DNA of 64,000 bases from Hymenobacter volaticus (lineage in GTDB: Bacteria; Bacteroidota; Bacteroidia; Cytophagales; Hymenobacteraceae). Below are positions 1 through 8,523 of the stretch, in pieces; the first letter of the stretch is position 1, and each line of letters opens with the position of its first letter. The translations under genes and the position numbers were made by a program. The DNA is taken from the NCBI RefSeq assembly GCF_022921055.1, contig NZ_CP095069.1, positions 1 through 64,000 of the forward strand. The letters are read 5' to 3'. The notes under the pieces are model-generated. The model saw only the letters and a program-made list of their open reading frames with translations. It made no database searches and was not told the DNA's origin.

Positions 1-675
1 AGCTACGCCACGCTCGATAAAGCAACCGTCGATAAAATTCGGCGTTGGGTAACGGATGGCGGCACACTCATCACCCTGAAAAACGCTTCGGAATGGGCCA
101 TCAAGCAAGGCATCGTAAAAGAGAAACTGTTGATTCCGGCCAGCGCTGGCTGGGCCGATACCACAGCCTTAGCGGTGGCTATAGCCGAAGCCACGCCGCC
201 CACTCCCAAAGCAACTCAGCGACCCAAGAAAAGTGAGCTTCCCTTCGCCAAGCGGGTTGATTTTGTAGAGCAAGAGCAAGAAGGCACCCGCGCCATTGCT
301 GGCTCCATTTACCGAGCCAGCGTGGATCCAACCAACCCAATCGGCTTCGGACTGACCAACCGGCAACTGTTTGTGTTCCGCAACGGCACCACCTTCTTAC
401 GCCCCAGCCGCAACCCCTACGCAACGGTGGCCCAATATGCAGCCGCGCCCCTGGTAAGCGGCTACGTATCACGCAACAATCTGCGACAAATCAGCAACTC
501 GGCGGCCGTCGTGGTTAGCAAGTCGGGAGCGGGCCGGGTGATTCTGTTTGCTGATGACCCAAACTTCCGCCACTACTGGCACGGCACGGACCGCCTTTTC
601 ACCAACGCACTGCTGTTCGGTCCATTGCTCAACCTGCCCACCGGCCCCGACGTGCCAACTGGCGAAGAAGAGTAG
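1..675 (+). CDS. C-terminal part of M14-family zinc carboxypeptidase-like protein (5' truncated)
   Basis: The frame is open from the first base of the window, so the gene begins outside it and only the last 224 residues are visible. The segment resembles the C-terminal, non-catalytic part of the large secreted M14 zinc carboxypeptidases of Bacteroidota. It has a glutamine-amidotransferase-like stretch followed by a conserved end with LVSGYVSRNNL (about residue 152 of the fragment), a VVSKSGAGRVILFADDPNFR-type motif and a final WHGTDRLFTNALLFG. The zinc ligands and catalytic glutamate would lie upstream and cannot be checked. The protein ends in an acidic tail, GEEE, and is followed by two strong hairpins, so it is probably the last gene of its transcript. 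Family assignment is by recognition of the C-terminal pattern and is moderately sure. Confidence 0.65.
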   Translation, partial: SYATLDKATVDKIRRWVTDGGTLITLKNASEWAIKQGIVKEKLLIPASAGWADTTALAVAIAEATPPTPKATQRPKKSELPFAKRVDFVEQEQEGTRAIAGSIYRASVDPTNPIGFGLTNRQLFVFRNGTTFLRPSRNPYATVAQYAAAPLVSGYVSRNNLRQISNSAAVVVSKSGAGRVILFADDPNFRHYWHGTDRLFTNALLFGPLLNLPTGPDVPTGEEE

Positions 676-681
676 TTGGTC

Positions 682-709
682 GTTAGCAGTATCAGAACTG
701 ACTGCTAAC
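682..709. repeat. Inverted repeat, 9-bp perfect stem
   Basis: GTTAGCAGT at 682-690 is the exact reverse complement of ACTGCTAAC at 701-709, with a 10-base loop. It starts seven bases after the carboxypeptidase stop codon and lies just before a longer hairpin, so it probably belongs to the 3' end of that transcript. Confidence 0.6.
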
Positions 710-714
710 ACATA

Positions 715-771
715 ATTTATCCCTTGCTTATTTAGTGGACTTAGCGCCCACTAAATAAGCAAGGGATAAAT
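715..771 (+). terminator. Long perfect hairpin, probable terminator
   Basis: The arms at 715-738 and 748-771 are perfectly complementary over 24 bp, with a 9-base loop. The outer end is A/T rich and is followed by TCTTTT. It lies 40 bases downstream of the carboxypeptidase stop and about 110 bases before the next gene, so it most likely ends the upstream transcript. The arms are unusually long and mismatch-free for a plain intrinsic terminator. Confidence 0.7.
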
Positions 772-880
772 CTTTTCAGTGAATAAGTCCTAGTAGCGTC
801 TAATGATTTACTAACGCGCCGGAAACGGTTCCGCTGCTGGGAATTTAACCTCTCTAATAACTTCCACCGTATACGCTTCC

Positions 881-1084
881 ATGACAGACCTCGCTAGCCT
901 ACAAGCCTTATTGGCCTCCCCTCTGCAGATCAACTACCAAGTTCAAGGTAATGAACAGGGGGCAGCTACCCTCACCATAGAGCCCGACGAGCAGCGCGTA
1001 CTAGGGCCAGCCGGGTCGCAGGTGGTTTACACCTTCGAGAAAGGGAAGTTCGTGAGCATGGAAATCCTGGTGGCTGCCGGCTAG
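881..1084 (+). CDS. Small hypothetical protein, 67 aa
   Basis: A complete ATG-started frame encoding 67 residues. I do not recognise a named family. The sequence begins MTDLASLQALLAS and contains a short beta-rich core (INYQVQGN, ATLTIEPDEQRVLG, SQVVYTFEKGKFVSMEIL). It has no signal peptide, membrane segment or cysteine, so it is expected in the cytoplasm. It stands alone between the hairpin at 715-771 and the sigma-factor gene. Regular codon use and a well-formed alternating strand pattern favour a real gene over a chance frame, but its function is unknown. Confidence 0.5.
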   Translation: MTDLASLQALLASPLQINYQVQGNEQGAATLTIEPDEQRVLGPAGSQVVYTFEKGKFVSMEILVAAG

Positions 1085-1137
1085 GCCTTAAGTCTGCACG
1101 TATGGCTAAGCCTGAATAGGCCCGATCAAGCAACCGA

Positions 1138-1217
1138 TTCAAGCGGTTACGTTTTTTCGATTTCAAGTAGTTACGTTACCCTTCATGGCAAGGCATCTGC
1201 CTTCAAGTAACTGTGCT
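1138..1217. repeat. Short imperfect direct repeats upstream of the sigma-factor gene
   Basis: TTCAAGCGGTTACGTT at 1138-1153 and TTCAAGTAGTTACGTT at 1162-1177 differ at two positions and are spaced 24 bp apart. A weaker third copy, TTCAAGTAACTGTGCT, lies at 1202-1217. The position just ahead of the ECF sigma gene would suit a regulator-binding region, but no factor can be named. Confidence 0.35.
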
Positions 1218-1287
1218 TGAGTATCACGAATCTAACGTAAAATTGTATATTGGTTGCAAATCGTGTCCTCTCAGCATTTTTAGTTCT

Positions 1288-1884
1288 GTGAATTCTTCTT
1301 TTTGCCTGTATGCCGCTTGGACGGACGCCGCTCTACTCGATGCGCTGCGAGAGGATCAAGAGCAGGCTTTTACGGAGATTTATAAGCGCTACTGCTATCG
1401 CTTGTTTACGGTGGCGTACCGGAAGCTCAAGAACTGTGAGGTAGCCGAAGAACTTGTGCAAGACTTATTTGCCGACCTCTGGGCTCGCCGGAGCAGCAAC
1501 CAAATTGAGCAACTAGAGAACTACCTATTTACTGCCATTCGTTATCGAATTATCAATTATATCAAAGCGCAGCAAGTAAAGTCAGGCTACGAGTTGTACT
1601 GCCGGCTAAGCACCAATGAGGCGGATACCGACACTGAAAAATCCCTCGCCTTCAATGATTTAAGCGAGGCCCTGTTGGCGAGCATGCGTAAGTTGCCGGA
1701 GAAGTCAAGGGAGATTTTTCAGCTCAGCCGCCTCGAGCACTATAGTGTATCCGAAATTTCGGTGCGAGTCAAGCTCTCTGAAAAGAGCGTGGAATACCAC
1801 CTAACTAAATCTTTAAAGCTCCTTCGCACTTACCTGCGCGATTATTTGCTGCTGATCTTGCCTCTATTAGTGTGGATACACTAA
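1288..1884 (+). CDS. ECF (FecI-like) RNA polymerase sigma factor
   Basis: Encodes a sigma-70 family ECF factor expected to direct RNA polymerase to the downstream susC/susD pair when released by the FecR partner. Region 2 is visible as EDQEQAFTEIYKRYCYRLF through AEELVQDLFADLWARR. Region 4 is visible as the helix-turn-helix stretch LPEKSREIFQLSRLEHYSVSEISVRVKLSEKSVEYHL. There is no ATG near the expected N-terminus. I chose GTG at 1288 because it leaves about 15 residues before region 2, as in relatives; the frame is also open to a GTG at 1213. A hydrophobic C-terminus (LLLILPLLVWI) is often seen in the Bacteroidota FecI group. The order sigma, anti-sigma, SusC, SusD is the standard cell-surface signalling arrangement. 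Confidence 0.88.
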   Translation: MNSSFCLYAAWTDAALLDALREDQEQAFTEIYKRYCYRLFTVAYRKLKNCEVAEELVQDLFADLWARRSSNQIEQLENYLFTAIRYRIINYIKAQQVKSGYELYCRLSTNEADTDTEKSLAFNDLSEALLASMRKLPEKSREIFQLSRLEHYSVSEISVRVKLSEKSVEYHLTKSLKLLRTYLRDYLLLILPLLVWIH

Positions 1885-2037
1885 GCCGATAATATCCATA
1901 TAGCCAGCAGTTTATCTTTAACGCATTAGCCAAGCACGCAAGCATAAGTAAGTTTTTTCAAAAAAACTTTCAATTGGTTTAGGGGTATCGGCAAGTTCGT
2001 TGACTTGTTAAATAGAACCCCACTAATTCCTGCTAGC

Positions 2038-3090
2038 GTGACGGAGGCTGAATTCCAAAATTTGCTGCAACGGTACCTCGACAACCAATGCACTGCTGAA
2101 GAGCGGGCATCGGTGGAACGCTGGTATGCGCGCTTAGAGGAAGTGGAAGTCCAAACTCTTCGGAGCCAGAATCAAGAAGCAGTGGAAGATGCCATCTGGC
2201 AACGCTTGGTTCGCAGCAAAGCAATACCATCTCAAGGTGCCCGTGTCATTCAACATCCGGCATCCTTCTGGCAAAGTGCCCCACTAAAATGGATGGCTGC
2301 TCTTCTGGTTTTAGGAGCAGCACTTGGATTACTGTTCACTTCAAACCAGTGGCAAGGGGTCCAGCTATCTAGTCAAGTGGCGTCCAACAATGGCTGGATT
2401 ATTCGATACAACCAAACCTCGCAAGTTCAGCGTTTCGTTTTGCCGGATAGCAGCGCTATTACACTGCATCCTGGCAGCCGTTTGCGGTACCAAACAGCTT
2501 TTGTGGGTCCCAGACGAGAGGTATATCTACAAGGCGAAGCCTACTTTAAGGTTCACAAAAATCCAGCACAGCCGTTCCTAGTATTCACGAAGCAAGTGGT
2601 AACTACGGTGTTAGGCACCAGCTTCCGAGTGAAAGCTTATGCTGGCAGCAGCGAAGCGTCAGTTGCAGTCAGAGAGGGCAAGGTAGCTGTGCAAGCTCGT
2701 AAAGATGCAAAGCTTACTGCCACTCCGGCACAACCGGCAAGCAACGGTGTCCTATTGCTCCCCAATGAACAAGTCGTGTACTCGGTAGCCAACCGTCATC
2801 TGCAAAAGCAGCTTGTTACGAAACCTGTAATTCTGCGTCCGCAGAAATTTGAATTCGAGGAACGTCCCGTGGTGGAAGTACTAACGGCCCTTGAGAAAGC
2901 ATACGGAGTAGATATAGTGTACGATCAAGACAAGCTAGCCAGCTGTACCGTCAGCATTTCTTTCGACCGCGAAACGTTGTTCGAAAAACTTGGCTTGCTG
3001 TGCAAATCCTTGGGGGCTCGCTATTCTCTTACCAACGAGAAAATTGTATTCCAAAGCTCGGGCTGCGAATTAAGCTCTTTGAGCAAGTAG
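2038..3090 (+). CDS. FecR-family anti-sigma factor
   Basis: An inner-membrane anti-sigma/sigma-regulator that relays ligand binding at the outer-membrane SusC-type receptor to the neighbouring ECF sigma factor. The N-terminal cytoplasmic segment (LLQRYLDNQCTAEERASVERWY) matches the FecR N-terminal helix bundle. A single membrane helix, WMAALLVLGAALGLLF, follows at about residues 85-100. The periplasmic part has the FecR domain (FVLPDSSAITLHPGSRLRY, then VYLQGEAYFKVHKNPAQPF and VLGTSFRVKAY), and the C-terminal 70 residues resemble DUF4974 (FEFEERPVVEVLTALEKAYGVDI). No ATG is available. GTG at 2038 is preferred because it gives the usual start just before EAEFQNLLQRYL; TTG at 2005 is the alternative. 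Confidence 0.9.
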   Translation: MTEAEFQNLLQRYLDNQCTAEERASVERWYARLEEVEVQTLRSQNQEAVEDAIWQRLVRSKAIPSQGARVIQHPASFWQSAPLKWMAALLVLGAALGLLFTSNQWQGVQLSSQVASNNGWIIRYNQTSQVQRFVLPDSSAITLHPGSRLRYQTAFVGPRREVYLQGEAYFKVHKNPAQPFLVFTKQVVTTVLGTSFRVKAYAGSSEASVAVREGKVAVQARKDAKLTATPAQPASNGVLLLPNEQVVYSVANRHLQKQLVTKPVILRPQKFEFEERPVVEVLTALEKAYGVDIVYDQDKLASCTVSISFDRETLFEKLGLLCKSLGARYSLTNEKIVFQSSGCELSSLSK

Positions 3091-3177
3091 TTGGTTTTCA
3101 ACAGCTGACTCACCACACGTTGCTTAACTCCTAGAGTATTCACTGTTTCTTAAAATTCCCATACCATTCACAGTATT

Positions 3178-6100
3178 ATGAAACATCCAGTACATTTCTC
3201 ACCGCCTGCATGGCCAAAGCTGAAGGTATTATTGCTGCAAAGCGCGCTAGTTGGTTTGCCTGTTAGCTTGGTTACGGCTCAACCCATTCTAGCCGGACAC
3301 CCCGCTGCTCCGGGGCCAAATGCAAGTCGCGCTCAGACCGTTCTAGAGCGCAAAATCACGCTGCAGGTGGAAGGGCAAACTATCAAGGAAACCTTAGCCC
3401 AAATTGCTCGGCAGGCTAATGTCCGCTTCGTGTACAGCCAGCAACGGATAGGAGCAGAGCGCAAAGTAAGCGTGCAGGCTACCGAAGAAAGCTTGTCTGC
3501 AGTACTGGATGAGGTATTGGCACCTCTCAAAATCGAGTACGAAGTTATCAATGGCCGCATAGTTCTTAAAGTGCCCACAGATGCAAACGTTTCCAATGCA
3601 AACGTTTCCCAAGATATTGGGGTCAGTGGCCGGGTAGTCGATAGTAAGGGTGCAGGGCTGCCAGGTGTGACGGTAGTTGTGAAAGGAACTACTACTGGCA
3701 CAAGCACTGGGGCAGATGGTAGCTTCACGCTTCAAGTACCCGAAAACAGCGTACTGGTAGTGAGTTTTGTTGGTTTCACTCGCAAGGAAGTACCAGTAAC
3801 TGGAGCTACCACCAACTTAACTGTAACACTAGCTGAAGATTCGCAGGCCTTGAACGAGGTAGTAGTAATCGGCTACGGTACTGCGCGCAAAAGTGACCTA
3901 ACAGGCGCAGTGGCCTCCGTGAGTAGCGCCCAGCTCACGCAAGTTGCCACCTCCGATCCAGTGCAGTCGTTGCAAGGACGGGTAGCTGGCGTAGAAGTGA
4001 CAGCGAACAGTGGTCAACCGGGCTCCGGCACTCGAATTCGGGTGCGGGGCGTAGGCACCATCAACAACAGCGACCCGCTCTACGTTGTGGACGGTATTCA
4101 AACCAGTGACATCGGGTTTTTGCTACCCGCCGACATCGAGTCAACAGAAATTCTAAAAGATGCTTCGGCTACAGCCATCTATGGCTCACGTGGCGCAAAC
4201 GGTGTAGTGCTCATCACCACCAAACATGGCAAGGCTGGTCAGACGCAGTTCAATGTAACGGGTTATACCGGCTTTCAGCAGATTCGGCGGACGCTGCCCT
4301 TAACCACCGCCGCCGAATACTCGACGCTCGTATCGGAGGCTTTTGCCAACGCCGGGAAACAAGTACCTGATAGTTATAACTCGCTGCTGCAGGATGCTAT
4401 TGCTACCAACGCAAAAGGCATTGATTATCAGGATCTGGTAACGCAGAAGGGCTTGATTACCAACTACAGCTTGTCGGCTTCGGGTGGTACCGAGCAGAAT
4501 CGCTACTTGGTGAGCGGTAGCTACTTTCAGCAAAACGGCATTATCAAGAATTCAGGTTTCAAGAAGTACGTGATTCGGGTGAACGACGACGTGGTGCTCA
4601 CCAAGCGCATCAAGGCGGGCGTGGCGGCCACATTTACGAACAGCAACCAAACGGGCTCTGGCGACGGTCAGGGTGGCTCGCCACCTTACTTGGTGCTGCA
4701 ATACGCCGTGCAATCGAACCCTGTTTTCAACCCGTTTGGCCCCAACGGAACCTACAACGAAGACATCATCACGCGCAACGTGCTGAACGTGCCGCGTTAC
4801 CTCGACGAACAGAAGTACAATAAGACGCAGAACAACAACTTGTTTAGCAGCAGCTACCTTGACATTTCGTTGTTTGAAGGATTGTCGTTCCGCTCTACGT
4901 TCGGCGTGAATTACAACAACAACCACCCTAAAGCCTACCAGCCGCAGTACTACATCGGCCCGGTAGACAACCGGGCCCAGAGCGCACTCATCGAAACGCG
5001 CAGCGAAAACGTTTCGTGGGTGTGGTCGAATTACGCCAACTACAACAAGACCTTCTCCGACAACAGCTCTTTCTCGGCTACCTTAGGCCAGGAGGCGCAG
5101 CGCGGCTTCGGCAACGGCATTTCCATTACGGCCTACAACGTGCCGGCCGATGCCTCCTTGCAATATGCTTCGGCCTCGCGTAGCACCGGCAACGTGGTGC
5201 GCAGTTCGCAGTACGACGGAGGCCTGATATCGTACTTCGGCCGAGCCAACTACAACTTCCGCGACAAGTACTTGGTCACGGGTACGTTACGCTTCGACCA
5301 GACCTCGAAGTTTCTCGGACCGGTGCGCACGGGCACGTTCCCATCGGTAGGCGCTGCTTGGAATATCTCCAATGAGAATTTCCTTAAGGACGTCAACTAC
5401 TTGTCAGTGCTGAAGCTACGAGCCAGCTACGGCCAGGTGGGCAACCAAAACGCTGCCCCTAACTATGGCTACGCCTCGGTGGCGAGCAACAACCAGATCT
5501 ACATATTCAACGGAGCACCAGCTCCCGGTTTGGCCATCACTCGGGTCAACAACCCGGACCTGAAGTGGGAAACAGCTGTTACCACCGACGTGGGCATCGA
5601 TGCCGAGTTGTTCAACAGCCAGCTGACCTTCACGGCCGACTACTACGAGCGGCGCACCCAAGACATGATTGCGCTGTCTCCGGTACCCGACTACTTGGGT
5701 CAGGCTCCCGCTAGCGCCAACGTGGGCTCCCTGCGCAACCGGGGTCTGGAACTGGCCCTGAACTACCGCAATGAGGTGGGCAAGCTGCAATACAACGTGG
5801 GCGTTAACTTCACCAAAATCAACAACGAAGTAACCAGCCTAGGCGGCGGCAACCCCATTGTTGCCGGCACTGTACTCACGCAAATCGGTAACACTACCCT
5901 TACCAGCGTGGGCCGCGAAATAGCCTATTTCTATGGCTTGCAGGCTCAAGGCGTGTTTCACACGCAGGCCGAAATTGACGCCTATACTTTCACAGGTGCC
6001 GATGGAGTGACGAAGCGTGTGCAGCCGGGTGCTGTACCCGGCGATATGCGCTACCAGGATACCAATGGTGACGGCACAATTACGGCCGCCGATAACAAGT

Positions 6101-6636
6101 ACTTGGGCAGCGGCACCCCCGACTTCAGTTACGGCGCTTCGCTGAACCTGAGCTACTCGGGCTTCGATTTCAAGGTCTTGCTGTATGGCGTGGAGGGTGC
6201 CGAAGCTGTGAACGGTGCAGGTTTCCACCTGAACAAGTCCGCCGACTTTGTGGGTGTGTGGAGCAACTTCTATGCGAGCCGCATGGACCGGTGGACGCCC
6301 AGCAACCCCAACAGCAATGAGCCTCGCATCACGTCGAACGATACCAACGGCAACGACCGCCTAAGCAGCCGCCATATAGAAGACGCCAGCTACCTGCGCG
6401 CCCGCAACATGGAACTAGGCTACACGCTACCCCAAGCCTTTTTGGGTAAGGTGAAGGTGAAGGGTGCCCGGGTGTTTGCCTCGGTTGACAACGTGTTTAC
6501 CATCACGGACTACACCGGCTACGACCCCGAAATTTCCACGTCGGCCTCTTACAACGACCCCCTTGCGTACGGCGTCGACTACGGTAACTACCCGCAGGCT
6601 CGCACTTACCGCTTAGGCTTCAATGTGCAGTTTTAA
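3178..6636 (+). CDS. SusC/RagA-type TonB-dependent outer-membrane receptor with STN domain
   Basis: A 1152-residue outer-membrane transporter that imports an unidentified ligand with the SusD lipoprotein encoded next. Domain order: signal peptide (about 1-40); STN signalling domain (about 57-120, KITLQVEGQTIKETLAQIA); carboxypeptidase-regulatory-like beta sandwich (about 150-225, VSGRVVDSKGAGLPGVTVVV); the SusC-type segment NEVVVIGYGTARKSDLTGAV; the TonB plug; then a long beta-barrel ending in RLGFNVQF with a terminal phenylalanine. The STN domain marks it as a signal-transducing receptor, which fits the upstream FecI/FecR pair. A 15-bp tandem duplication at 3581-3610 lies in the linker after the STN domain. 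No enzyme gene accompanies the pair, so the substrate cannot be inferred. Confidence 0.95.
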   Translation: MKHPVHFSPPAWPKLKVLLLQSALVGLPVSLVTAQPILAGHPAAPGPNASRAQTVLERKITLQVEGQTIKETLAQIARQANVRFVYSQQRIGAERKVSVQATEESLSAVLDEVLAPLKIEYEVINGRIVLKVPTDANVSNANVSQDIGVSGRVVDSKGAGLPGVTVVVKGTTTGTSTGADGSFTLQVPENSVLVVSFVGFTRKEVPVTGATTNLTVTLAEDSQALNEVVVIGYGTARKSDLTGAVASVSSAQLTQVATSDPVQSLQGRVAGVEVTANSGQPGSGTRIRVRGVGTINNSDPLYVVDGIQTSDIGFLLPADIESTEILKDASATAIYGSRGANGVVLITTKHGKAGQTQFNVTGYTGFQQIRRTLPLTTAAEYSTLVSEAFANAGKQVPDSYNSLLQDAIATNAKGIDYQDLVTQKGLITNYSLSASGGTEQNRYLVSGSYFQQNGIIKNSGFKKYVIRVNDDVVLTKRIKAGVAATFTNSNQTGSGDGQGGSPPYLVLQYAVQSNPVFNPFGPNGTYNEDIITRNVLNVPRYLDEQKYNKTQNNNLFSSSYLDISLFEGLSFRSTFGVNYNNNHPKAYQPQYYIGPVDNRAQSALIETRSENVSWVWSNYANYNKTFSDNSSFSATLGQEAQRGFGNGISITAYNVPADASLQYASASRSTGNVVRSSQYDGGLISYFGRANYNFRDKYLVTGTLRFDQTSKFLGPVRTGTFPSVGAAWNISNENFLKDVNYLSVLKLRASYGQVGNQNAAPNYGYASVASNNQIYIFNGAPAPGLAITRVNNPDLKWETAVTTDVGIDAELFNSQLTFTADYYERRTQDMIALSPVPDYLGQAPASANVGSLRNRGLELALNYRNEVGKLQYNVGVNFTKINNEVTSLGGGNPIVAGTVLTQIGNTTLTSVGREIAYFYGLQAQGVFHTQAEIDAYTFTGADGVTKRVQPGAVPGDMRYQDTNGDGTITAADNKYLGSGTPDFSYGASLNLSYSGFDFKVLLYGVEGAEAVNGAGFHLNKSADFVGVWSNFYASRMDRWTPSNPNSNEPRITSNDTNGNDRLSSRHIEDASYLRARNMELGYTLPQAFLGKVKVKGARVFASVDNVFTITDYTGYDPEISTSASYNDPLAYGVDYGNYPQARTYRLGFNVQF

Positions 6637-6660
6637 TTAGTCAATTCCCACCTAACTTAT

Positions 6661-8271
6661 ATGAAACCCACTCGCGCCGCTTTGCTCGGCCTACTACTGA
6701 TTACGGTCCTGTCTCCTGGCTGTCAAAGCTTTCTGGACAAAGAACCTCTCGGCACCACCACCCAGGATAATCTTTTTAAAGACGCCGTGAATGCCGTGCA
6801 GGCCGTCAATGCTGTGTACGACGTAGCCGCCTGGGACCAGGGGCCCAAATGGGGTGACCCCAACGGCCAGTACGTGGCCCAGAACTTCGAATGGATGTTT
6901 GGCGACTTAATGACCGATGATTCCGATAAAGGGGGCAGTTCGCCCAGCGACTTTCCTTCCCTTATCGAGCTTAAAACCTGGAATACTCCGTCTAGTAGTC
7001 CAATCATCAACTCGCTTTGGACCCATAGTTTTACGGGTATTGCACGAGCCAACACCGTAATTAACAGCATCGATGCGGGTACCATCGACGAGGCGCTCAA
7101 ATCACGACTGAAGGGCGAAGCCCTGTTCCTACGGGCGTATTTCTACTTCAACCTAGTGAAGCTTTACGGGGGCGTTCCGCTGTTCGAGAAAACGCTAGCA
7201 CCGTCGGAAGCGCGCAACGCAACCCGCGCCACCATCGCTCAGACCTACGCCTTTATCGAGAAGGACCTGAAGGATGCCGCGGCGCTGCTACCTGAAAAAA
7301 GTGCTTATGCGGCCGCTGACCTAGGCCGCGCTACCAAAGGCGCTGCCAACGGCTACTTGGCCCGCGTTATTATGTACCAGTTGGGTACCGTGAACGGCAA
7401 CAACCACACGTGGCAGGAAGTGTATGACATCACCAACACCATCATCGCCTCCAACCAGTACAGCCTACTAGCCAACTACGCAGCCATTCACCAAGAAGTT
7501 GGTGAGAACAGCAGCGAGTCGTTGTTCGAGATTCAGTTTGGATCGGACAACAACGGCTACGGCCCCATTTCGGTGGGCACAACCAGCAATATTTTTCAGA
7601 ACAACCGCAACACGTTTGGCTACGGGTTCAACAACCCCACGCAGAGCTTAGTGGATGAGTTTGAGCCCAACGACCCGCGCCGCGAAGTCACGGTTATCAA
7701 GGACAACGACATTGCGCTGGGTATCCTCAACCGTATCGACCTCACCCAGAACGCCACGGGCTATTTCAACCGCAAGGCGGCTATTCTCAGACCCAATGCC
7801 CCGGAGTCGGGACCTCAAAACGTCCGTAAGATACGCTACGCCGACATCCTACTGATGAAGGCCGAAGCCGCTGCCCAGACCAGCAAACCTGCTGAAGCTG
7901 TAGCCTTGGTCAATCAGGTACGGCGGCGGGCACGCGTTTCCACCCGGCCGCCAGGCACCACGCTGGGCTCCGTAACCTACGAACCCACCAACGCGCCAGC
8001 CAGCACGCTGCCAGACCTGAATATGGGCCTGTCAGGCCAACCCTTGCTGACAGCCATCTGGCATGAGCGCCGGGTGGAATTCGGAGAAGAGTCGCTGCGC
8101 CTTTGGGATTTGATTCGCACGGGGCGCTACATGGGCATCCTGTCACCCGAGGTGCGGGCCCGTGCGCTTTCGCACATAGCCAGCGAACCCTCAGTGAATC
8201 CGACGCCCTTGCTGCCCATTCCCTTGAACGATGCGCAAAGCTGGAATCTGCCGCAAAACCCAGGTTACTAA
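6661..8271 (+). CDS. SusD/RagB-family nutrient-binding outer-membrane lipoprotein
   Basis: The cell-surface lipoprotein partner of the preceding SusC receptor; it caps the barrel and captures ligand. The N-terminus is a lipoprotein signal, LLLITVLSPGCQSFLDKEP, with the lipobox cysteine at residue 21. TPR-like helices typical of the RagB/SusD family are visible in LKGEALFLRAYFYFNLVKLYG at about residue 150 and in the C-terminal region VRKIRYADILLMKAEA, HERRVEFGEESLRLWDLIRTG and LLPIPLNDAQSWN. At 536 residues it has a normal length. The start lies 24 bases after the susC stop, so the two are co-transcribed. A terminator follows at 8330. Confidence 0.94.
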   Translation: MKPTRAALLGLLLITVLSPGCQSFLDKEPLGTTTQDNLFKDAVNAVQAVNAVYDVAAWDQGPKWGDPNGQYVAQNFEWMFGDLMTDDSDKGGSSPSDFPSLIELKTWNTPSSSPIINSLWTHSFTGIARANTVINSIDAGTIDEALKSRLKGEALFLRAYFYFNLVKLYGGVPLFEKTLAPSEARNATRATIAQTYAFIEKDLKDAAALLPEKSAYAAADLGRATKGAANGYLARVIMYQLGTVNGNNHTWQEVYDITNTIIASNQYSLLANYAAIHQEVGENSSESLFEIQFGSDNNGYGPISVGTTSNIFQNNRNTFGYGFNNPTQSLVDEFEPNDPRREVTVIKDNDIALGILNRIDLTQNATGYFNRKAAILRPNAPESGPQNVRKIRYADILLMKAEAAAQTSKPAEAVALVNQVRRRARVSTRPPGTTLGSVTYEPTNAPASTLPDLNMGLSGQPLLTAIWHERRVEFGEESLRLWDLIRTGRYMGILSPEVRARALSHIASEPSVNPTPLLPIPLNDAQSWNLPQNPGY

Positions 8272-8329
8272 GCGGCGTGCTTTTCCGGTCAGCAGTTGAT
8301 CTGACTTACGGATAACGCCTTTTTATACC

Positions 8330-8366
8330 AACGCCCCGTTCTACTACCTGTAGAGCGGGGCGTTTT
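8330..8366 (+). terminator. Intrinsic terminator after the FecI/FecR/SusCD operon
   Basis: Arms 8330-8344 (AACGCCCCGTTCTAC) and 8350-8364 (GTAGAGCGGGGCGTT) pair over 15 bp with one G-T wobble and a 5-base loop, followed by further T residues. It lies 59 bases after the susD stop. Confidence 0.85.
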
Positions 8367-8523
8367 GCTGTTGGTAAGGAAGCGAATTAACTTATCTTCT
8401 ATATGTAGGCTTCAGGCTTGCAACGTAAGTCAGCATGGTTATTCTTTGGTTAAAGTTGGTTGGTACCTTGGGCCAATAGATGGCCAATGACTTCGTTGCG
8501 CCTAATTAGCTTCGCATTCAGTT

